This document shows positions 38,592-49,500 of a DNA stretch of 64,000 nt, in pieces (the first letter of the stretch is position 1; each line of letters starts with the position of its first letter). Origin of the DNA: Setaria digitata (taxonomy: Eukaryota; Nematoda; Chromadorea; Rhabditida; Setariidae); the NCBI GenBank assembly GCA_003640385.1, contig RCAB01000289.1, positions 17,465-81,464 of the forward strand. The letters are read 5' to 3'. The notes beneath the pieces are model-generated. The model worked only from the letters and a program-made list of their open reading frames with translations, had not been told where the DNA came from and made no database searches. The position numbers were made by a program, and so were the translations under genes.

Positions 38592-41185
38592 GATTGTGGA
38601 ACCAGTGCTACAAACATAACGTTTCAACAGCATAAAATCGGACGAGAAGAACGTGCTCAAGTTCTTGGACGTCACGCTGGTTTTCGAGGCTGTACCATAT
38701 GGTTCACTGGATTATCTGGTGCAGGTAAAACGACAGTTGCGTTTGCAGTGGAGAAAATTTTGACACAGGTTTGGCAATGCCCTTTAGCTTTTTTCTTTTT
38801 CCAAGTTTCGCAAATGGCCTTTAATATTTTATTTTCTTTTAACGGTGATTGTTAAAGTTTGGTATTCCCGCTTACGCTCTGGATGGTGACAATGTCCGTC
38901 ATGGACTTTGTAAGAATCTCGGATTTTCCAAAGAAGAAAGACGAGAAAATATCCGTCGTGTTGCCGAAGTTGCCAAATTATTTGCTGATATGGGCATTGT
39001 TGCTCTTGCTTCGTTCATTAGTCCATATAAGTGTGATCGAGACGATGCAAGATCCATTCATAATCAGGTATTGTAAATGATTTAATGCTATTATGACATC
39101 CTTTTAAAATAAGACGTGACCTAGAGTTATGACGAAGATTTTCATTTCCAGGATAACCTGTCCTTTTTTGAAGTTTATGTGAACACACCACTGAGAATTT
39201 GTGAACTTCGCGATCCAAAAAGTAAGCTTTGCCTCGATACAGTGCGAGAAGATTGAAGCTCTACAGCCTTTTATGCCAAATTTTTAAGAGCTAAATTCAC
39301 AGAGAAATATATACGAGCAGTTCATGTTGTAGGTTGTTGCAGATTTGTATAAAAAAGCACGTGCCGGAGAACTAAAAGGATTCACGGGGATTGATAGTGC
39401 CTATGAAGCGCCAGAAAAACCGGATCTTATGCTTGAATCGGGCGTTGAATCTGAAGCTGAGTCTGTTAAGAAAGTGTTGGATTTTTTAGTTCAAAAGGTA
39501 ATTAAGTGTTTCCTTTGTAGCCATGTATTTTGTCAGATGTGAGTCAGAGATTTTCTCTAGATTTATATAGAAAGGATCTACCGAAAAAGTATGTAAAAGA
39601 AGTTTATTGTACTTTCAGAATGTTGTACCCATGAAAGCTTACCGGCAGATTTATGGACCACCTGTGCGAGAACTATACGTAGAAGAGGAATTGAAAAGCA
39701 AGCTGCTGGAGCGCATATACTCTTTCCCGAGGGTACAGTTGAGCAGAGTTGATTTGGAGTGGTTGCAGGTTCCACTTCCTTTTTTGCTTCAGTACGAGAT
39801 TTTTTTTTAGAGTTTTTATACATTTATTTAAAATATTTATGTAATGTAGTGGTCAGCAGTTCCAATTTATATGGGGAGTTTTTTTTTTCTTTTCAGTGTT
39901 TTATATTTCTAGGTATTAGCTGAAGGATGGGCTTCTCCTTTACCTGGATTCATGCGTGAACGTCAATACTTGCAATGTTTACATCATGGTCTCCTTTTGG
40001 ATTTAAAGAAGAAATGTTTTATTCCTGGTGTGTCACTGCCAGAAGACACTGAGGAAGATTCAGTTTGGTCGTTTAATGAGCCACTGAACCAATCAGTACC
40101 AATCGTATTGCCGATCGACGATGACACAAAAATTAAGCTCATGGATGGTTATCCTTTTTTATTATTGGTGGAAATACTTTATTGAATGGTTGGATCTTTA
40201 TTTTATTTAGGTTACTTCTCGGGAACATGAATAATTTATGTGAAATTTTTAAGGTCATTCTGTCAGTCCTGAAATTGCTCTTATGTATAACAGTGACATA
40301 GTTGCTGTTGTGAGGGATGGGGAAATATTTGAACACAGGAAAGAGGAGCGAGTTGCGCGTCAATTCGGTTTTATTGATCTTCGACATCCAGCAATAAAAC
40401 AGATTTTGGAAAGTGGAAATTGGTTACTTGGCGGTGATGTGCAGGTATATCTTTCTGTCAGTTCTTTACTCAGAGTAGTTTGTTCATTTGTTTCAAAATT
40501 GCAGCAGTTTTTCTTTTCACTGGAATAGAAATTTGGAAAACTCTCATTTCCTATAAATTGGTTTTCTTCCAAACCCAAGTCTTCCCGAACTTCCTTCCTG
40601 CGATAAATTCAGGTTCTAAAACGAATCCGATACAATGATGGTTTGGATCACTATAGATTGTCACCGTTGGAGTTACGGAATGTTTTCGCTAAAGCCAATT
40701 GCGATGCAGTTTTTGCGTTTCAATTACGAAATCCTATTCATAATGGGCATGCACTTCTTATGCAAGATACAAGAGAACAGCTGCTGAGAAAGTACAAAAA
40801 TCCTATGTTGTTGCTTCATCCACTGGGTGGTTGGACGAAGGTTTATCTTTTTATATTATTATGTTTTTTAATACTGCACTGGATAATTTTGATTTTTTGA
40901 GATGAATACAGATTCATAGCACGATTCAATAAAATTTTACTTCTGTATTCCGGAATAAAAAAAAAAACATCTGTCATTTGAACTTAAGTGTTATATGTAA
41001 TATTTAGGACGACGATGTGCCCCTGAATGTTCGAATGAAACAGTATGATGCAGTTTTAGCGGAAGGTGTTTTAAATCCAGAGTGGACGGTCCTTGCAGTT
41101 TTTCCTTCTCCTATGTTGTATGCTGGGCCAACTGAGGTAAGGTTTTCAACCATTTTATTTTGAATTACTGTTATTATGTTTTTTT

Positions 41186-41222
<37 letters not shown>

Positions 41223-41871
41223 NTGTTAATTTCAGGTGCAATGGCATGCCAGGGCACGATTGGCTGCGGGCGTAACAACTTATATAGTAGGACGAGATCC
41301 TGCAGGCATACAACATCCCGAAACTGGTAATTATCTATATGATCCGACACATGGCTCAAAAGTTAGTTTTGATACCACTACTGAATGTTAATGCTGTATT
41401 GCTGTATGAACATCCTGTCAGTACAACTTTGTTTGGGAGCAATGTTAAGTGAATGGTAGTAAATGTATACATATGAATTACTGGATAACTTTAAGGTATT
41501 ATCTATGGCGCCAGGCTTACCGAATCTGGATATAGTGCTATTTCGTGTGGCCGCATATGACAAAACGAAAAGCAAAATGGCATTTTTTGATTCTTCACGC
41601 AGTGAAGATTTCAGTTTTATTAGTGGGACGAAAATGAGGTCATATGCTCGTGATGGTATTGAACCACCGGAAGGTTTCATGGCACCCAAAGCTTGGAAGG
41701 TAATTATAAAATGGTTGGCTAATTCTTTTATGGCTTTTATATCATTGCATTTTTTGCATTACTGGAATTGTCTGTTTAATTGTTGCATGTCAACGTGCCC
41801 GACATTTGCAGATTCTGTCATCTTATTATCAGGAATTGGCAACGACGAAAGATAGAAGTAGCCACCAATAG
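38592..41871 (+). CDS. pps-1: Bifunctional PAPS synthase (APS kinase - ATP sulfurylase), 5' exon missing
   Basis: Makes adenylyl sulfate from ATP and sulfate, then phosphorylates it to PAPS, the universal sulfate donor. Twelve exons give 644 residues: 38,592-38,768; 38,858-39,067; 39,152-39,221; 39,343-39,497; 39,619-39,768; 39,913-40,147; 40,254-40,444; 40,613-40,840; 41,008-41,136; 41,236-41,361; 41,496-41,699; 41,812-41,871. All junctions are GT-AG and keep frame. The N-terminal APS kinase shows the P-loop [31 protein letters not shown] and [11 protein letters not shown]. The C-terminal ATP sulfurylase shows [19 protein letters not shown] (with the HxxH), [39 protein letters not shown] and [11 protein letters not shown]. 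This is the animal fusion order. The first exon found starts in phase 0 without a Met, so a short upstream exon remains to be found. Animal enzymes are about 620-650 residues, so little is missing. The symbol is by analogy with the C. elegans gene. Confidence 0.96.
41179..41224. repeat. Poly-T tract with an unresolved base (N at 41,223)
   Basis: A T run with a single C interruption and one N lies just upstream of the acceptor of the PAPS synthase exon at 41,236. The true length is uncertain. Confidence 0.9.
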
Positions 41872-42085
41872 CCATCGATAACTGAAAATTATTTTAAACG
41901 TTAGTTATAAGATATATATTATTCACGAATAATTTCTAACCAAGTTCTTCGAATGGAATGTTTCAAAGCAGTACCTGATTACTTAGTACCACTCATTTCG
42001 CAGATAAGATGTTATGTTGTTTATAGTGTTTTGTTTGAAAAAATTCTAGATGGTTGTTACCACCATCTAGGTACTGTTTACAGTG

Positions 42086-42291
42086 TTTCGGTACAATTTG
42101 TTCACTCATGTGCAAAATAAATTCGACCTAGGTAGTACTTCCGGTGTCAACAATACATTGCTGTTAATTTTAAATTCTGAAATCTTAAAGTACTACTACA
42201 TTAATAGCTTCAGGTTTTGTTTTTTGTGTTTGAAAAAAAATTTGGTGATAAGCCGCTTGTAGAGTATTTCGGTACAATCTGTGCATTCATG
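42086..42291. repeat. Dispersed 25-bp repeat pair in the PAPS synthase 3' region
   Basis: TTTCGGTACAATTTGTTCAC... at 42,086-42,110 recurs with three differences at 42,267-42,291 (TTTCGGTACAATCTGTGCAT...). Both copies are downstream of the stop codon and probably in the 3' untranslated region. Confidence 0.6.
42116..42121 (+). promoter_or_regulatory. Polyadenylation signal AATAAA (PAPS synthase, proximal)
   Basis: Canonical hexamer 245 bases after the stop codon. Confidence 0.5.
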
Positions 42292-42460
42292 CCCATTTTG
42301 AAATCTCCACAAATACCTAAATTTCGTCACCTTTTAACATGTTTTTGCCGGTTTTCAATATTGTGTCATGAAGATGCCACTGATTTCCGTTGTATTTGTT
42401 TATTGATTCGGTTTCTCGAACTGTGTAGTGAAAAATTCGTAAAATACAGAATGATATCTC

Positions 42461-42466
42461 AATAAA
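42461..42466 (+). promoter_or_regulatory. Polyadenylation signal AATAAA (PAPS synthase, distal)
   Basis: A second hexamer 590 bases after the stop, followed by T-rich DNA. It may be an alternative 3' end. Confidence 0.35.
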
Positions 42467-45400
42467 ATAGTTTGATTTTTTCTTTTTGTAAACCATGATT
42501 TTTTAATGTTTAATTCACTTTTCTTGAACATGAAGGATGTTTCAAGGCCACTTGATGAGCTAAATAACTCAGGAAGAGGAAATGCATAAGACGCTCAATT
42601 CATTTCAGTAGCGGATTTTGAAAGTGAGATTCACTGTGAGAGTATAAGAGTAAGAATAGAGGAAAACCGTTGTTAGATTAATGTTGTTTTGATGTGTAAA
42701 TAAGAATGAAAGTTGATCTTGAAGCTATATAAAGCTAGGATAAAGAATAAGCTGTAAAACAAAGCCTAGTTTTTTCAGGAGCGCCCATTGATAACTGAGG
42801 ATAGCTGGTAGGATCAGGTCAGGAATATCATACAATTAATAATTGTAACGAGCATTATTTCAAACTTTTTATTGTAGTTTACTGTTAATGTGTCTTCTAC
42901 TCGTATTGATTGTTCCTGGTTCCCTTTTGCTTTTATGTATAGTGAATAACTCAAATTCTTTCTTATATAAAAATTTCATCTGTGTAAGTTTAGAAATCTT
43001 GTTGCTGTTGAAATACTGCGTTTTCATAACAACGTTACAATTTTGTGTAATGTCGTAGCGAGAACGGATATCAAAACCCTATCAACCAAAAGAAATTGAG
43101 CTTGCAATTGGGCAAATAAGCAGGGAAAAGCGGTTGTCGCTTATTCAAAACAAATCTACAAAGTAAATTTTCGAAATTAGTGTCAACCTATAAATGAAAG
43201 ATTGAGATTAATCGGTCATGAAAGTATCTGTTTTCTAACATATTATGTTTAATTGAAATGTTCTATTTTTTTAACATTTGTAGCTGCTTCAAGCAATTTA
43301 CTTATTGTGTCATTACTTAAGTGTAATACTGCAATAGTAATGGACAAGTGCGTTGAGGGATTCGATAAAAAGGATAGACCATCGTCAAAAACCAATTTTT
43401 AGACATAATCAGGTACTATTATCTGTCAGCGGTTCGTACACTGTTTACGATCAGAACGTCCTTGAACCTGATCTCTCTCATCTGATAATGTGGCAAGTTT
43501 GACATGTATTAATAAACTGGTTGAGAATAAATCATCCATAATCTAAGTAGAAACGTCAATGTATATAGCTAGTATTCTGAGCTTTATTTTAGAAAGTTGC
43601 TTCTCTTTCATTTAAATAATATCAAATAATTATTTAATGGAAGAGTTTTTAGTAATTCCCAGTTTTTAAATTGTTTCAAATAATTCACTGTTGAAGATTT
43701 GTATATGTTACCAGCTTAATGTATCCATTTCCCAATATAGTTCACGTCAAGGTGTTTATGTACCTTCCTTTTCCTCCTGAATAAAATTAGTTCTAACACT
43801 GGAGTGAAAGCTCTTGTAACAAATGATCACTCTATAGTTGAAGAGTGACTGTAAAAGTTTATTTTAGGGATGAGAAGCTGTAGAGTTTACAAGGCATGTA
43901 ATAAAGTATGGGACCATCGGTAAAGAGATTTGTGGCCCGTTGACCCGGATGGGTCACACTCAATGACTAATGGCGATATGGTAATAGCTAAATGATGGCA
44001 AGTACGTAAAAGAGTGCAGTTAAGGAGGAGATTTTGGAAAGGACGCCAAGGATCAAGGAGAAAAGACATTAAAGAAAGCGCCTCTTTAGACAGATAACTG
44101 GATGATGTGATGCGATCTTATGGCTCGACCTTAACGATCGCTGATATTGATGGTCATGTTGATGCTTGCCCTTTTACCACATGTACTGTGCTGCTCTCAC
44201 CAGCATCGATGGCCTTTGAAGTGAAGCCAAGGATCGGACCCAATCTCTTGAAAGGCTATCCGTTAACTGATCCACATCTTCCATCCTCCCTACACATTCT
44301 CGACCAGAAGCAGTCTGCATATGGTCGGTCACTTCTGCGTTGTGTATTGTTCAAAAACTCCAGCACTGCCACTGAGACTGTTGTGGCCATGCTCCGCAGC
44401 TCGCTCTTCAACAAATCAGCAGGCGAAACGGCATTAGTTATGTGGTCTTTCGCGCAGCCACTTTACGATATCGCCATTATGCTGCCTTGATTTTTGAATT
44501 TTAAACAGTTGAGCGTCTTCGAACATCGTGTGCGAAGGTAACTTTTTGCAGTGAAGTGGGGAAAATGCCAGTTTCGGATTTGTCATTGGTTGATGTATGG
44601 ATTGAGCACCATATCGATATCTTTCCACTCTCTGCTATTCTTATATTCCGAATTTATTCGCTTGCAAAGCTACGCAGTCATAAAAAGCTTGTTGAACAGC
44701 ACGTGGCAACCATATGACAATAGCAGAACACTCTGTTGCCAACTGAGAATTTTCCTTTTTCCATTTGATTTAGAAACTTCACTCATTCAGGCTCTTTTTT
44801 AGATGGTGAGTGCTATCTTCATCATCATGTTGACTTAACCTACTTTACCTGGGTGATGTGCTGTAAGTTACCGAAATTAAAAGTGAGCAGTTTGTAAAGT
44901 ACCGTGTAAAAAATTTTTGCAGAGAATTAGTAGGACCGGAAAGTCTTTCAAAATGTCGATTTTTCCTCTTATTTCAGTTTTATAAAAAAGAAAATGTGTG
45001 TGGTGCGGAAAAATTATGGATGATTTGACCATTATATCTGTTTTCATTTTCACAAAATATTCATTTTTGTATCCCATACAAATAATGCGAATGGAAAAGA
45101 CAAGTGAATTAGCAGATTGCTCTTTGAAGCAAAAAAACCAAGTCCCAAAACCACAACTACTATGAACTGCTTTTTTTCCTGTGCTTTATATTTAGCCTGT
45201 AACAAACACAACTGCTTTCAAATGTTCTAACATTTCCTAAGCATATTGAAAGTGTACTGGATAGTTTCGCTTTTCCAATTATTACTTTTTTTATCACATA
45301 GATTTACACGATACTGATGTTCAGGTGAAAGATCCGAATATATATGAATATTTGTCGGGAAGAAAAAAAATGGTATTGGATGTATGAATTCGTGCTTAAA

Positions 45401-46294
45401 CTAAGCTACATTTAAACTCATTAATGATTCTGTGTTAAAGAATAGATTTTGGTCGGCCGTGTGTTTGAGATAAATTTACAATAAGCAAAAACAGCGATAT
45501 AAATTTCAGTTCCAATTAAAAATTATTTAAGAGATCAAGGCATAGAAAAGGAAAACATATTTTTAGTCTTAGTACTTACGCAATTTACTTCTCCGAGTTT
45601 CAAATCCAGCTGTTGAATTCCTTGCTCTTTTAATCCAGGAATCTCATTTGGGGAAATTTCTCAGTAAAATTTGTAAGGTTTCGTCGAAAATTAGAAATTT
45701 TTTCTTCAGATTTTTATAAATCAGATGATAATTCTGCTTTCTTAATTAACATGGAGTTTCAAAAAATTCTCCAAGTTTTTTGATGTTACTAAACTTTAAA
45801 ATAAGGTGATTACTTTAAAGTAAGGTAACTGTGCAACTCGACTTGATGAGTTGATTTCACAAGTGTTTGTGGTAGATGCTCAACATTGAATATGCTTGCA
45901 TACTTAATATTCCAAAAATTTTAGTGATGTACTGTCATAGAAAAATGAATGACAATTTTAAGAATTTATCAGAAAATGGAGGCTACATATTTTTTTTTCT
46001 TGATAATTTACCTCTATGTTTGCATGGTGGCATGAAATCATATATCAACATGAAACTGGCCTTTCACGCTAGTAATGAATGCTCTCTGACTGCCTATTTT
46101 CAAAACATTGAATTTTTTTTTCCATTTACGAGAAATGTTACCGTGTTAATAAACGCGTGCTCTTGATTACGGAGCAAACTTAATTTCTTATTTTATACTT
46201 AGTGAAATTAAGTGATGTAATGAGACATTAATTTAAGCATTGCTGAAATATTTACTGCCTGTAATTTATTTTCGAAATAAAAACAGCTTCATTT
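42467..46294. other. Intergenic AT-rich sequence
   Basis: Apart from the coding-like island at 43.87-44.49 kb I see no gene. Remaining frames are short and low in complexity. Confidence 0.5.
43866..44490 (+). pseudogene. Coding-like, G/C-elevated island, unidentified, possibly decayed
   Basis: The island has clearly higher G/C than its flanks. The plus strand holds a 127-residue open frame (44,107-44,490) with balanced composition (MMRSYGSTLTIADIDGH, GETALVMWSFAQPLYDIAIM). The same frame upstream reads as further protein-like sequence (WPVDPDGSHSMTNGD, RRRFWKGRQGSRRKD) broken by at least three stops. The minus strand also has partly open frames. I recognise no family. A degraded transposon, a pseudogene or a laterally acquired fragment (for example from an endosymbiont) are all possible. 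There is no terminal repeat to support an element. Confidence 0.2.
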
Positions 46295-46518
46295 TTAAAG
46301 AGTTTTGCCTGGACTAGTAGTTACAGTAGGATTGGTTCGAAAATGAGATGCACCGCAGCAAATATTAAATTGTGTTTGCTGATTAATGAACGACATATTT
46401 CCGGTGGTTGTCGCTTGATTAGAAAAAGACAAGAATTCAGTTCGGTTAGCTTTCTGTGGTTCGATAATGTCCAATACTTGCCAAATTTTCTCAAGTTGAT
46501 TTTGTCGTAATTTCAAAT
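46295..46518 (-). CDS. Candidate terminal exon of an unidentified minus-strand gene
   Basis: An acceptor TTTAAATCAG (AG at 46,520-46,519) is followed by 74 open codons to TAA. The encoded protein has natural-looking composition (LRQNQLEKIWQVLDIIEPQK, then FLSFSNQATTTGNMSFINQQ). An AATAAA lies on the minus strand shortly after the stop, as for a 3' end. Possible upstream exons on the same strand are at 47,799-48,000 (Cys-rich), 48,791-48,985 and 49,989-50,157. No family is recognised and the exons could not be joined with confidence. Confidence 0.25.
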
Positions 46519-49500
46519 CTGATTTAAACAGTACAGTTAATATAAGCTATCACGAAGCACATATTTAATATCTAGTGAATCCTGACTTTGTCCGCTGTGT
46601 TTTGATTCCTAATATAAATATTATAAACAAGGTTTAATCACTTTTTTCATAATAAGTTCTGTGTATGTTCACCATCAACAGTAAAATTATTGCTGAACCT
46701 ACTATGATTCAAGGAAGAATGTATATTCGGGTGACATCGCTTTCTTTCCTGCCTCTTCCAATATCATTCCGGTAGGTGAAATATTTGAATAACAAAGGCT
46801 TAGTCAATCATCAGAAGTGGATTTCACGCCTTGAGAGCACTTCTGTAATGATTCTGCTAATCTCTTCTGTTTGTTTCTCCAAATGTCCTATGTGATATAT
46901 TTTGCCTTCAGTATAAGTCGTTGCCTTCTCGTCAACTTGGTCCTGGGACATTATCCTCTGCGTGACAATTCTCTGCGGTATTCCTTATCCACCGAAGCAT
47001 TGAATAAGTAGGCCGCAACTAACAAGCTCACTGCACGACTCATTACCAACTTACACCATCATTCTACTACACTTCCTTTATCATTTAGGTTGTTACATCA
47101 ACAAAAAGAAATTTCATTTAACATTCGTCTCATAGTCCCATCATGACCTCACTGCGCTAAGAGCTTTACGATGCAAATATGATGCTATCAGTAAGAAACG
47201 AAACAAAAACTAATCATCTACTTTAACGTCCTCTCTCTGTTTGACTACAGTTTCCCATCCCCTGGTAGTGAATTCTTTATTTCCTAACAATAATTATTTT
47301 ACCAAAAATTTTATTTAGAAGTGTCCACGCTGAGAAGCCTTTATAACCGGAAATAGTAAAATAGTTATGCATCGTTTCGAAGCAGTCATTCGTTAAGAAA
47401 ACAAGGAATATCGACTGAAATCAACTACTGGATGGTAACAACCGCCGAGTTTCAGTAAGGTTTAAGAAGAGAAGAAAATTCCTGTCAGTTATATGAAAAG
47501 TATAAATTTATAAAAAAGAATAAATATGTTAGTTGCATATTTCGAAAAGAAAACGGAACCAGTAAAAAGGATGAATTAGTAAAAATTGAACTGAATTGTT
47601 TGGACCGATGATCGGAATTAATGACTTCAAAGGATTTGTTATGCCTGTAAGTCATTAATTAAATACATCTCTACTCGTTCTACTTTTTTATTATACATTG
47701 TACATCTTTGGATGTTTTTTTTTTTTAATGACTATCCCGAAAATGTCAGAAAGTGGTCGATACTGATAGCACAAGTTAAAGTGACAGTGTTCCTTCTGCT
47801 ATGTGTCATAATTGCAAACGTGACTTTCGAATAACTTGCAGAGAAATAATAATGTAAATGAATAAGTTTCTAGGTAGCAGTACAGGTCATCGCTCCTGCA
47901 GCACACTCTCTTTTGGCATGCATCAGTAACAGTGTTGCAATAATTGAGCTCATGCAGTGAAGATGAGACAGCTAAATTGGCTGAATCCACAGTCAGTCTT
48001 CTAAAGTTATCGTCAAATATCTTCGACTGAATTCAAGTACATGCATATTATAAATAGCGGGATTTCTAAAAGAAAGTTGAATATTGGCGAAAAAGTTTCC
48101 GGAAGGTGAAATAGAGGGTCTTCGACTCATATCGTCACTTTCATTTTAAATGTGACCGTGAAAAAAATGCGTGTGTAGTAGAAGTGGAAGAGGTTTTTGA
48201 AATTTAAAGTTGGTGAAACGGAGCTGTAGTGAGGAAGACTAATGTGACATTTTCAAAGACATTCTCCAGCCATCGTGCTGTTCAATTTACTTGTTTCTGT
48301 TCTTCAGTCACTAGAACTATTTTCTTGCGCTTTCATCAGTATGTTCTTGTACTGGCATATTCATAGTCGTCTCCATCAAATCTACATAGAGGTGATTAGT
48401 GAATTCTTTGTCTTGGATACCTAAAATTCAGTAATGTTCGATGACTTTGTATGTTTGAGTTGAAGTTCAAATGTAATTTTAGGAAAAAAAAATTAAACAA
48501 ATAGCTGCTCTGTTGAATCGATCTTTCTAAAACTGTTGTATAACAAAAAACAGCGCATATCTCGAATAAATTTTTTCAAGAATAACTCACTTATGGGGAA
48601 AATCATTCGTCTCCTTTAGGTTGTCTTTTAATAAAGATGGCGGCTACAAAATTATTTAATATAAAATTTGTCACGCAACTTCGAAATCTGACGTGTGATA
48701 TTATCACTGATAGCAAAATAATGTTCCGCAAGAGTGGTGAAAAGACTATAAAGGAAATCCTTCGAATGACAGCACCCGTAAATCAGACAGCTACTCAGGT
48801 GCAAGGCTCTGGTTTGTCTTACAGCTCGAAATCAATTCCGAAAAGTGAACGTCTTTGCTGACCTTGAACATTTTCCTGTCTTGGTTTGTTGTTATTTGCG
48901 ATTGTCGCTCAATGAAATACGTATATGTAGCGGACTTTTTCTCACTATCTATATCCATACTTATATCAAATTTATCCAAACTTCTACTTTATCCTCAGTT
49001 ACACATCTGCGTATTGTTTCAGCATGTACATATTTCATGTATATATTTCTTTTTTTCCATACGTATCTTCTTCATGTGTGATTAAAATCTGTCTTATAAC
49101 AAACAACCTTCATAAATCTCTCGACACATTTTTTAACAGCACATTTTTCCATCCCAACAACACGTCATGTTATTTGCTTACTGGGTGGTCCTATAAATCC
49201 ATGTGTACTTGTGAATTTTACATTTCCTGGAATTATCTCACTCGAACTTACACTTCGCGTTAACTTTTTATGTTGCAGCATGTGCCACAATATTACTTAT
49301 ATTGACTGTTCTTAGCAAGTACTGTCTGATTATACTTGTTTACTTACTATTTCCCTAGGAATAAGTTACTTTGACAGTATTTGTAATTCATTAATTTATG
49401 CGCCTTCGAGAAATTCTTCCACAAACTCCATTTTAATATTAGGTTCCATTTATCCGTAAATTTAAATAGTTTGCTTAACCTCACTCGCTCAAAATTCTAT

